Assembly: GCA_963971535.1 (NCBI GenBank)
Contig: CAXASK010002209.1
Coordinates: forward strand, 1 to 64,000
Source of the DNA: Notolepis coatsorum
Taxonomy: Eukaryota > Chordata > Actinopteri > Aulopiformes > Paralepididae
Direction of reading: 5' to 3'
Length of the DNA stretch: 64,000 nt
This document shows positions 17,443 through 29,395 of the stretch, piece after piece. The notes under the pieces are model-generated. The model saw nothing but the letters and a program-made list of their open reading frames with translations. It was not told where the DNA came from and ran no database searches. Position 1 is the stretch's first letter. Each line of letters begins with the position of its first letter. A program made the translations under genes and the position numbers.

Positions 17443-17447
17443 GTTAT
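17443..17447. repeat. Target site duplication GTTAT, left of solo LTR
   Basis: GTTAT directly precedes the LTR's TGTTGTG and is repeated at 18850-18854 directly after its terminal CA. Five base pairs is a usual BEL/Pao duplication length. Because the target is a satellite, matching flanks alone do not prove that both sides come from a single insertion. Confidence 0.85.
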
Positions 17448-18849
17448 TGTTGTGAAGGATCAGATTAAACCGAATATATATATTTATTTATGGATATATA
17501 TTTAATAGTATTTGTATATCGTTTGATATCCCTTGTATATTCCTTGTACATATACACTGAATATCCCTTTAGTCTACTAACAGCCCATAATAGTTTCATT
17601 CTCTCATTGGACAAGAACCTGGCGCCAGCAGCCAAGCCCCTTGGTTCAAGTTCAATCGTGCCGACGAACATGTCGTTACTAGCCCGGTTCCGCGTAGGAA
17701 TACGTCTGGCGAAATACGAATGGTACTATTTGTTCACAGCGCATATATATATGGCGCAAGTAAAGTAGAACTTTCTTTTTAGTCCCTTAGCCCTTAGTTC
17801 TTTACCCTCCAACCTAGTGGCAAGACGTTAAGCCTCACCCACGATACACGTGTGGTGCAGTATGGTCAATTTGGCCTCAGAATGGCATTGAGACATCGTG
17901 TGGATTAATAGTTGAATTGTCATAGTTTGGCACTATACCGTCGAGTGGGACGTATTTCTATTAAGTTAATAATAGTCTATTATGTATGGTGCATCGTTCG
18001 GTTAGAGTTATAAAGTGAGCAGTACCCCCATCGTTTCCTCGCATTATCTAGAGTCTTAACCAGGCTGGGCAGACCACGTGTGGTGCTTTCATCCGAGGAG
18101 TTCTGGGCCAGGACGAGTGGACCTGCACATTGGATTACCTTACCCGGACGACGGCGAGCCCTACACGGCTTGGATTATCTACTTGCTTTGGGTGCTTTGA
18201 TTATGCCATGGATAACAGCCAACACTGGTAAGTGTTGGAACTACCCCCGAGAGGAGTCCAGGTGAGACGGCGCTCTAACCCGAGTGAGGTCGCCTCACGT
18301 CTCTTCATTGTGGACCGGCAGCTACCGTCTACAAGAGGGCCCAGCTGTATTCATCTGTGGACCAAGGTTCTGTGGGCACCGTGTTCAGCACTCTGAATTC
18401 TCCCAAGAAATCGTTGGCCAGATGGGATATCGCCGGCGGCTCTCCTAACCCCCCCCCCCCTACTGACTTACAACCAGCGGGACCCCCCTTTAGTATATCC
18501 AGCTATAATCATTTAAGTACCATCGCTATAGTTCCCTAAAGAACCAGGTTGTATACTTGCTTCCTGCATAACCAGAGATTGGACATTCAATGTTGATTTG
18601 CCTACGAATACTCATTTGCCTTACAAGTGCATTCAAATCATAAATGTCATTAAGTGAACGTTGTATATACCCTTTGCTATATTAAATATTCGATTTATAC
18701 ATTTGTGTGGACTTGGTTTCATGGTGGGAAAGTGTTCATCATATCTATATCATGTACTGTGTGGCCAGTAGTTAAAGTACATAAAGCGGTAGTGGTTTAA
18801 TGATACCATACTTATCAATACAGTCAGGGAATTGTACCCCTCAGTTACA
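17448..18849 (+). mobile_element. Solo LTR of the BEL/Pao element
   Basis: This is a 1402-bp LTR starting TGTTGTGAAGG and ending CAGTTACA, near-identical to the LTRs of the two full copies, with satellite on both sides and no internal element sequence. It contains two CACGTGTGGTGC boxes, a TATAAAG, a 20-bp perfect hairpin at 18219-18238, a 12-C run and an ATTAAA. Solo LTRs normally come from recombination between the two LTRs of one insertion. Here the first part matches copy 1 at the diagnostic sites and the last part matches copy 2, which suggests a mixed origin. It has private variants near 18040 (GCATTATC) and 18567 (TGCATAACC). The short frames inside are not genes. Confidence 0.95.
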
Positions 18850-21800
18850 GTTATTATAGACACAGTGTTATTATAGACACAGTGTTATTATAGACACAGT
18901 GTTATTATAGACACTGTTATTATAGACACAGTGTTATTATAGACACAGTGTTATTATAGACACAGTGTTATTATAGACACAGTGTTATTATAGACACAGA
19001 CACTGTTATTATAGACACAGTGTTATTATAGACACAGACACTGTTATTATAGACACAGTGTTATTATAGACACAGACACAGTGTTATTATAGACACAGTG
19101 TTATTATAGACACAGTGTTATTATAGACACAGACACAGTGTTATTATAGACACAGTGTTATTATATACACAGACACAGTGTTATTATAGACACAGACACA
19201 GTGTTATTATAGACACAGTGTTATTATAGACACAGACACAGTGTTATTATAGACACAGTGTTATTATAGACACAGACACAGTGTTATTATAGACACAGAC
19301 ACAGTGTTATTATAGACACAGACACAGTGTTATTATAGACACAGACACAGTGTTATTATAGACACAGACACAGTGTTGTTATAGACACAGACACAGTGTT
19401 ATTATAGACACAGACACAGTGTTATTATAGACACAGTGTTATTATAGACACAGACACAGTGTTATTATAGACACAGACACAGTGTTATTATAGACACAGA
19501 CACAGTGTTATTATAGACACAGACACAGTGTTATTATAGACACAGACACAGTGTTATTATAGACACAGACACAGTGTTATTATAGACACAGACACAGTGT
19601 TATTATAGACACAGTGTTATTATAGACACAGTGTTATTATAGACACAGTGTTATTATAGACACAGACACAGTGTTATTATAGACACAGACACAGTGTTAT
19701 TATAGACACAGACACAGTGTTATTATAGACACAGTGTTATTATAGACACAGACACAGTGTTGTTATAGACACAGTGTTATTATAGACACAGTGTTATTAT
19801 AGACACAGTGTTATTATAGACACAGTGTTATTATAGACACAGTGTTATTATAGACACAGACACAGTGTTATTATAGACACAGACAAAGTGTTATTATAGA
19901 CACAGTGTTATTATAGACACAGACACAGTGTTATTATAGACACAGACACAGTGTTATTATAGACACAGACACAGTGTTATTATAGACACAGACACAGTGT
20001 TATTATAGACACAGTGTTATTATAGACACAGTGTTATTATAGACACAGTGTTATTATAGACACAGACACAGTGTTATTATAGACACAGACACAGTGTTAT
20101 TATAGACACAGTGTTATTATAGACACAGACACAGTGTTATTATAGACACAGACACAGTGTTATTATAGACACAGACACAGTGTTATTATAGACACAGTGT
20201 TATTATAGACACAGTGTTATTATAGACACAGACACAGTGTTATTATAGACACAGTGTTATTATAGACACAGACACAGTGTTATTATAGACACAGACACAG
20301 TGTTAATATAGACACAGTGTTATTATAGACACAGTGTTATTATAGACACAGACAAAGTGTTATTATAGACACAGACACAGTGTTATTATAGACACAGACA
20401 CAGTGTTATTATAGACACAGTGTTATTATAGACACAGACACAGTGTTATTATAGACACAGACACAGTGTTATTATAGACACAGTGTTATTATAGACACAG
20501 TGTTATTATAGACACAGACACAGTGTTATTATAGACACAGTGTTATTATAGACACAGACATAGTGTTATTATAGACACAGTGTTATTATAGACACAGACA
20601 CAGTGTTATTATAGAAACAGTGTTATTATAGACACAGTGTTATTATAGACACAGACACAGTGTTATTATAGACACAGACACAGTGTTATTATAGACACAG
20701 ACACAGTGTTATTATAGACACAGACACAGTGTTATTATAGAAACAGTGTTATTATAGACACAGTGTTATTATAGACACAGACACAGTGTTATTATAGACA
20801 CAGTGTTATTATAGACACAGACACAGTGTTATTATAGACACAGACACAGTGTTATTATAGACACAGTGTTATTATAGACACAGACACAGTGTTATTATAG
20901 ACACAGACACAGTGTTATTATAGACACAGACACAGTGTTATTATAGACACAGACACAGTGTTATTATAGACACAGACACAGTGTTATTATAGACACAGAC
21001 ACAGTGTTATTATAGACACAGACACAGTGTTATTATATACACAGTGTTATTATAGACACAGACACAGTGTTATTATAGACACAGTGTTATTATAGACACA
21101 GACACAGTGTTATTATAGACACAGTGTTATTATAGACACAGTGTTATTATAGACACAGGCACAGTGTTATTATAGACACAGTGTTATTATAGACACAGAT
21201 ACAGTGTTATTATAGACACGGTGTTATTATAGACACAGACACAGTGTTATTATAGACACAGTGTTATTATAGACACAGACACAGTGTTATTATAGACACA
21301 GACACAGTGTTATTATAGACACAGTGTTATTATAGACACAGACACAGTGTTATTATAGACACAGTGTTATTATAGACACAGTGTTATTATAGACACAGAC
21401 ACAGTGTTATTATAGACACAGTGTTATTATAGACACAGACACAGTGTTATTATAGACACAGTGTTATTATAGACACAGTGTTATTATAGACACAGTGTTA
21501 TTATAGACACAGTGTTATTATAGACACAGACACTGTTATTATAGACACAGTGTTATTATAGACACAGACACTGTTATTATAGACACAGTGTTATTATAGA
21601 CACAGTGTTATTATAGACACAGTGTTATTATAGACACAGACACTGTTATTATAGACACAGTGTTATTATAGACACAGACACTGTTATTATAGACACAGTG
21701 TTATTATAGACACAGACACAGTGTTATTATAGACACAGACACAGTGTTATTATAGACACAGTGTTATTATAGACACAGTGTTATTATAGACACAGTGTTA

Positions 21801-24800
21801 TTATAGACACAGACACAGTGTTATTATAGACACAGACACAGTGTTATTATAGACACAGTGTTATTATAGACACAGACACAGTGTTATTATAGACACAGAC
21901 ACAGTGTTATTATAGACACAGACACAGTGTTATTATAGACACAGACACAGTGTTATTATAGACACAGTGTTATTATAGACACAGTGTTATTATAGACACA
22001 GACACAGTGTTATTATAGACACAGTGTTATTATAGACACAGACACAGTGTTATTATAGACACAGACACAGTGTTAATATAGACACAGACACAGTGTTATT
22101 ATAGACACAGACAACGTGTTATTATAGACACAGACACAGTGTTATTATAGACACAGACACAGTGTTATTATAGACACAGTGTTATTATAGACACAGACAC
22201 AGTGTTATTATAGACACAGACACAGTGTTATTATAGACACAGTGTTATTATAGACACAGTGTTATTATAGACACAGACACAGTGTTATTATAGACACAGT
22301 GTTATTATAGACACAGTGTTATTATAGACACAGACATAGTGTTATTATAGACACAGTGTTATTATAGACACAGACACAGTGTTATTATAGAAACAGTGTT
22401 ATTATAGACACAGTGTTATTATAGACACAGACACAGTGTTATTATAGACACAGACACAGTGTTATTATAGACACAGACACAGTGTTATTATAGACACAGA
22501 CACAGTGTTATTATAGAAACAGTGTTATTATAGACACAGTGTTATTATAGACACATACACAGTGTTATTATAGACACAGTGTTATTATAGACACAGTGTT
22601 ATTATAGACACAGACACAGTGTTATTATAGACACAGACACAGTGTTATTATAGACACAGTGTTATTATAGACACAGACACAGTGTTATTATAGACACAGT
22701 GTTATTATAGACACAGTGTTATTATAGACACAGACACAGTGTTATTATAGACACAGTGTTATTATAGACACAGTGTTATTATAGACACAGACACAGTGTT
22801 ATTATAGACACAGTGTTATTATAGACACAGACACAGTGTTATTATAGACACAGTGTTATTATAGACACAGACACAGTGTTATTATAGACACAGTGTTATT
22901 ATAGACACAGACACAGTGTTATTATAGACACAGACACAGTGTTATTATAGACACAGTGTTATTATAGACACAGACACAGTGTTATTATAGACACAGTGTT
23001 ATTATAGACACAGTGTTATTATAGACACAGACACAGTGTTATTATAGACACAGTGTTATTATAGACACAGACACAGTGTTATTATAGACACAGTGTTATT
23101 ATAGACACAGTGTTATTATAGACACAGTGTTATTATAGACACAGTGTTATTATAGACACAGACACTGTTATTATAGACACAGTGTTATTATAGACACAGA
23201 CACTGTTATTATAGACACAGTGTTATTATAGACACAGTGTTATTATAGACACAGTGTTATTATAGACACAGTGTTATTATAGACACAGACACTGTTATTA
23301 TAGACACAGTGTTATTATAGACACAGACACTGTTATTATAGACACAGTGTTATTATAGACACAGACACAGTGTTATTATAGACACAGACACAGTGTTATT
23401 ATAGACACAGTGTTATTATAGACACAGTGTTATTATAGACACAGACACAGTGTTATTATAGACACAGTGTTATTATAGACACAGACACACGTGTTATTAT
23501 AGACACAGTGTTATTATAGACACAGTGTTATTATAGACACAGTGTTATTATAGACACAGTGTTATTATAGACACAGACAGTGTTATTATAGACACAGTGT
23601 TATTATAGACACAGACACAGTGTTATTATAGACACAGTGTTATTATAGACACAGTGTTATTATAGACACAGTGTTATTATAGACACAGTGTTATTATAGA
23701 CACAGACACAGTGTTATTATAGACACAGTGTTATTATAGACACAGTGTTATTATAGACACAGACACAGTGTTATTATAGACACAGACACAGTGTTATTAT
23801 AGACACAGTGTTATTATAGACACAGACACAGTGTTATTATAGACACAGTGTTATTATAGACACAGACACAGTGTTATTATAGACACAGTGTTATTATAGA
23901 CACAGTGTTATTATAGACACAGTGTTATTATAGACACAGACACAGTGTTATTATAGACACAGTGTTATTATAGACACAGACACAGTGTTATTATAGACAC
24001 AGTGTTATTATAGACACAGTGTTATTATAGACACAGACACAGTGTTATTATAGACACAGACACAGTGTTATTATAGACACAGTGTTATTATAGACACAGA
24101 CACAGTGTTATTATAGACACAGTGTTATTATAGACACAGTGTTATTATAGACACAGACACAGTGTTATTATAGACACAGTGTTATTATAGACACAGTGTT
24201 ATTATAGACACAGTGTTATTATAGACACAGACACAGTGTTATTATAGACACAGTGTTATTATAGACACAGTGTTATTATAGACACAGACACAGTGTTATT
24301 ATAGACACAGACACAGTGTTATTATAGACACAGTGTTATTATAGACACAGACACAGTGTTATTATAGACACAGTGTTATTATAGACACAGACACAGTGTT
24401 ATTATAGACACAGTGTTATTATAGACACAGTGTTATTATAGACACAGTGTTATTATAGACACAGACACAGTGTTATTATAGACACAGTGTTATTATAGAC
24501 ACAGACACAGTGTTATTATAGACACAGTGTTATTATAGACACAGTGTTATTATAGACACAGACACAGTGTTATTATAGACACAGACACAGTGTTATTATA
24601 GACACAGTGTTATTATAGACACAGACACAGTGTTATTATAGACACAGTGTTATTATAGACACAGTGTTATTATAGACACAGACACAGTGTTATTATAGAC
24701 ACAGTGTTATTATAGACACAGTGTTATTATAGACACAGACACAGTGTTATTATAGACACAGACACAGTGTTATTATAGACACAGTGTTATTATAGACACA

Positions 24801-27800
24801 GACACAGTGTTATTATAGACACAGACACAGTGTTATTATAGACACAGTGTTATTATAGACACAGACACAGTGTTATTATAGACACAGTGTTATTATAGAC
24901 ACAGTGTTATTATAGACACAGACACAGTGTTATTATAGACACAGTGTTATTATAGACACAGTGTTATTATAGACACAGACACAGTGTTATTATAGACACA
25001 GTGTTATTATAGACACAGACACAGTGTTATTATAGACACAGTGTTATTATAGACACAGACACAGTGTTATTATAGACACAGTGTTATTATAGACACAGAC
25101 ACAGTGTTATTATAGACACAGACACAGTGTTATTATAGACACAGACACAGTGTTATTATAGACACAGTGTTATTATAGACACAGACACAGTGTTATTATA
25201 GACACAGTGTTATTATAGACACAGTGTTATTATAGACACAGACACAGTGTTATTATAGACACAGTGTTATTATAGACACAGACACAGTGTTATTATAGAC
25301 ACAGTGTTATTATAGACACAGTGTTATTATAGACACAGTGTTATTATAGACACAGTGTTATTATAGACACAGTGTTATTATAGACACAGACACTGTTATT
25401 ATAGACACAGTGTTATTATAGACACAGACACTGTTATTATAGACACAGTGTTATTATAGACACAGTGTTATTATAGACACAGTGTTATTATAGACACAGT
25501 GTTATTATAGACACAGACACTGTTATTATAGACACAGTGTTATTATAGACACAGACACTGTTATTATAGACACAGTGTTATTATAGACACAGACACAGTG
25601 TTATTATAGACACAGACACAGTGTTATTATAGACACAGTGTTATTATAGACACAGTGTTATTATAGACACAGTGTTATTATAGACACAGACACAGTGTTA
25701 TTATAGACACAGTGTTATTATAGACACAGACACACGTGTTATTATAGACACAGTGTTATTATAGACACAGTGGTATTATAGACACAGTGTTATTATAGAC
25801 ACAGTGTTATTATAGACACAGTGTTATTATAGACACAGACAGTGTTATTATAGACACAGTGTTATTATAGACACAGACACAGTGTTATTATAGACACAGT
25901 GTTATTATAGACACAGTGTTATTATAGACACAGTGTTATTATATACACAGTGTTATTATAGACACAGACACAGTGTTATTATAGACACAGTGTTATTATA
26001 GACACAGTGTTATTATAGACACAGACACAGTGTTATTATAGACACAGACACAGTGTTATTATAGACACAGTGTTATTATAGACACAGTGTTATTATAGGC
26101 ACAGACACAGTGTTATTATAGACACAGTGTTATTATAGACACAGACACAGTGTTATTATAGACACAGTGTTATTATAGACACAGTGTTATTATAGACACA
26201 GTGTTATTATAGACACAGACACAGTGTTATTATAGACACAGTGTTATTATAGACACAGACACAGTGTTATTATAGACACAGTGTTATTATAGACACAGAC
26301 ACAGTGTTATTATAGACACAGTGTTATTATAGACACAGTGTTATTATAGACACAGTGTTATTATAGACACAGACACAGTGTTATTATAGACACAGTGTTA
26401 TTATAGACACAGACACAGTGTTATTATAGACACAGTGTTATTATAGACACAGTGTTATTATAGACACAGACACAGTGTTATTATAGACACAGACACAGTG
26501 TTATTATAGACACAGTGTTATTATAGACACAGACACAGTGTTATTATAGACACAGTGTTATTATAGACACAGTGTTATTATAGACACAGTGTTATTATAG
26601 ACACAGACACAGTGTTATTATAGACACAGTGTTATTATAGACACAGACACAGTGTTATTATAGACACAGACACAGTGTTATTATAGACACAGTGTTATTA
26701 TAGACACAGACACAGTGTTATTATAGACACAGTGTTATTATAGACACAGTGTTATTATAGACACAGACACAGTGTTATTATAGACACAGTGTTATTATAG
26801 ACACAGTGTTATTATAGACACAGACACAGTGTTATTATAGACACAGTGTTATTATAGACACAGACACAGTGTTATTATAGACACAGTGTTATTATAGACA
26901 CAGACACAGTGTTATTATAGACACAGTGTTATTATAGACACAGACACAGTGTTATTATAGACACAGACACAGTGTTATTATAGACACAGACACAGTGTTA
27001 TTATAGACACAGTGTTATTATAGACACAGACACAGTGTTATTATAGACACAGTGTTATTATAGACACAGTGTTATTATAGACACAGACACAGTGTTATTA
27101 TAGACACAGTGTTATTATAGACACAGACACAGTGTTATTATAGACACAGTGTTATTATAGACACAGTGTTATTATAGACACAGTGTTATTATAGACACAG
27201 TGTTATTATAGACACAGACACTGTTATTATAGACACAGTGTTATTATAGACACAGACACTGTTATTATAGACACAGTGTTATTATAGACACAGACACTGT
27301 TATTATAGACACAGTGTTATTATAGACACAGTGTTATTATAGACACAGTGTTATTATAGACACAGTGTTATTATAGACACAGACACTGTTATTATAGACA
27401 CAGTGTTATTATAGACACAGACACAGTGTTATTATAGACACAGACACAGTGTTATTATAGACACAGTGTTATTATAGACACAGTGTTATTATAGACACAG
27501 TGTTATTATAGACACAGACACAGTGTTATTATAGACACAGTGTTATTATAGACACAGACACACGTGTTATTATAGACACAGTGTTATTATAGACACAGTG
27601 GTATTATAGACACAGTGTTATTATAGACACAGTGTTATTATAGACACAGTGTTATTATAGACACAGACAGTGTTATTATAGACACAGTGTTATTATAGAC
27701 ACAGACACAGTGTTATTATAGACACAGTGTTATTATAGACACAGTGTTATTATAGACACAGTGTTATTATAGACACAGACACAGTGTTATTATAGACACA

Positions 27801-27944
27801 GTGTTATTATAGACACAGTGTTATTATAGACACAGACACAGTGTTATTATAGACACAGACACAGTGTTATTATAGACACAGTGTTATTATAGACACAGAC
27901 ACAGTGTTATTATAGACACAGTGTTATTATAGACACAGTGTTAT
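18850..27944. repeat. Satellite array II (17/23-bp monomers)
   Basis: The monomers are the same as in array I and share its rare variants: GACATAG with GAAACAG 57 bp later at 20557/20614 and 22333/22390, and GACACACGTG near 23485, 25732 and 27556. The arrays on the two sides of the solo LTR therefore belong to one higher-order family. A private GTGGTATTATAG variant follows the last two GACACACGTG markers, near 25770 and 27599. No coding potential is seen. The last five bases, GTTAT, are the left target duplication of BEL copy 1. Confidence 0.97.
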
Positions 27945-29327
27945 TGTTGTGAAGGATCAGATTAAACCGAATATATATATTTATTTATGGATATATATTT
28001 AATAGTATTTGTATATCGTTTGATATCCCTTGTATATTCCTTGTACATATACACTGAATATCCCTTTAGTCTACTAACAGCCCATAATAGTTTCATTCTC
28101 TCATTGGACAAGAACCTGGCGCCAGCAGCCAAGCCTCTTGGTTCAAGTTCAATCGTGCCGACGAACATGTCGTTACTAGCCCGGTTCCGCGTAGGAATAC
28201 GTCTGGCGAAATACGAATGGTACTATTTGTTCACAGCGCATATATATATGGCGCAAGTAAAGTAGAACTTTCTTTTTAGTCCCTTAGCCCTTAGTTCTTT
28301 ACCCTCCAACCTAGTGGCAAGACGTTAAGCCTCACCCACGATACACGTGTGGTGCAGTATGGTCAATTTGGCCTCAGAATGGCATTGAGACATCGTGTGG
28401 ATTAATAGTTGAATTGTCATAGTTTGGCACTATACCGTCGAGTGGGACGTATTTCTATTAAGTTAATAATAGTCTATTATGTATGGTGCATCGTTCGGTT
28501 AGAGTTATAAAGTGAGCAGTACCCCCATCGTTTCCTCGCGTTATCTAGAGTCTTAACCAGGCTGGGCAGACCACGTGTGGTGCTTTCATCCGAGGAGTTC
28601 TGGGCCAGGACGAGTGGACCTGCACATTGGATTACCTTACCCGGACGACGGCGAGCCCTACACGGCTTGGATTATCTACTTGCTTTGGGTGCTTTGATTA
28701 TGCCATGGATAGTGGAACTACCCCCGAGAGGAGTCCAGGTGAGACGGCGCTCTAACCCGAGTGAGGTCGCCTCACGTCTTTTCGTTGTGGACCGGCAGCT
28801 ACCGTCTACAAGAGGGCCCAGCTGTATTCATCTGTGGACCAAGGTTCTGTGGGCACCGTGTTCAGCACTCTGAATTCTCCCAAGAAATCGTTGGCCAGAT
28901 GGGATATCGCCGGCGGCTCTCCTAACCCCCCCCCCCCTACTGACTTACAACCAGCGGGACCCCCTTTAGTGTATCCAGCTATAATCATTTAAGTACCATC
29001 GCTATAGTTCCCTAAAGAACCAGGTTGTATACTTGCTTCCTGCGTAACCAGAGATTGGACATTCAATGTTGATTTGCCTACGAATACTAATTTGCCTTAC
29101 AAGTGCATTCAAATCATAAATGTCATTAAGTGAACGTTGTATATACCCTTTGCTATATATTAAATATTCGATTTATACATTTGTGTGGACTTGGTTTCAT
29201 GGTGGGAAAGTGTTCATCATATCTATATCATGTACTGTGTGGCCAGTAGTTAAAGTACATAAAGCGGTAGTGGTTTAATGATACCATACTTATCAATACA
29301 GTCAGGGAATTGTACCCCTCAGTTACA
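27945..29327 (+). repeat. 5' LTR of BEL copy 1
   Basis: This LTR is 1383 bp, TGTTGTG...TTACA. It is shorter than the other LTRs because about 20 bp are missing at 28711/28712, exactly where the other LTRs carry a perfect hairpin and a GTAAGT motif. Against its own 3' LTR I count about three substitutions (near 28136, 28780 and 29089) plus that deletion, which points to recent insertion. Confidence 0.95.
28506..28512 (+). promoter_or_regulatory. Putative TATA box in the LTR (copy 1)
   Basis: TATAAAG lies at LTR position about 562, a plausible core promoter for element transcription. The same motif is at the same place in every full LTR. The start site cannot be fixed from sequence. Confidence 0.4.
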
Positions 29328-29329
29328 AT

Positions 29330-29346
29330 TGGTCCTTCGAGCCGGA
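29330..29346 (+). promoter_or_regulatory. Primer binding site, tRNA-Tyr type (copy 1)
   Basis: TGGTCCTTCGAGCCGGA begins two bases after the LTR's terminal CA. It is the exact reverse complement of the 3' end of vertebrate tRNA-Tyr (TCCGGCTCGAAGGA plus CCA) over 17 bases, as I recall that tRNA. It would prime minus-strand synthesis. Confidence 0.85.
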
Positions 29347-29395
29347 GGGTAACTAGTGTAATATTAATATAGTGTTATTAATATTGAAATGGCCT

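Larger units (their letters stand above)
1..17447. repeat. Satellite array I (17/23-bp monomers)
   Basis: The array is continuous tandem repetition of a 17-bp monomer, AGACACAGTGTTATTAT, mixed irregularly with a 23-bp monomer in which the leading AGACAC is present twice. Rarer 21-bp and 15-bp forms ending in CACTGTTATTAT also occur. The array runs off the left edge of the window, so its true length is unknown. Rare variants (GACATAG, GAAACAG, GACACACGTG, CACTGACAC, GTTAATATAG, GACAAAG) recur at kilobase spacing and reveal higher-order repeats. There is no open reading frame or other gene signal. The last five bases, GTTAT, are the left target duplication of the solo LTR. Confidence 0.98.

Noticed and set aside
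1-17447. CRISPR-like regular array
   Set aside because: The units are contiguous and near-identical with no unique spacers. The host is eukaryotic and no cas genes are present.
18460-18471. Poly-C run in the LTR as a quadruplex element
   Set aside because: It is a single 12-13 base run with no spaced G/C tracts, and its length varies as simple slippage would give.
17465-18539. Short frames of 60-98 codons inside the LTR, recurring in each full LTR
   Set aside because: They recur only because the LTR recurs, overlap on opposite strands, have no domain features, and change frame or length with small LTR indels.
29372-29395. GTG start of the BEL frame (also at 49435)
   Set aside because: GTG starts are not expected in a eukaryote; the paired ATG 24 bp downstream is the likely start.
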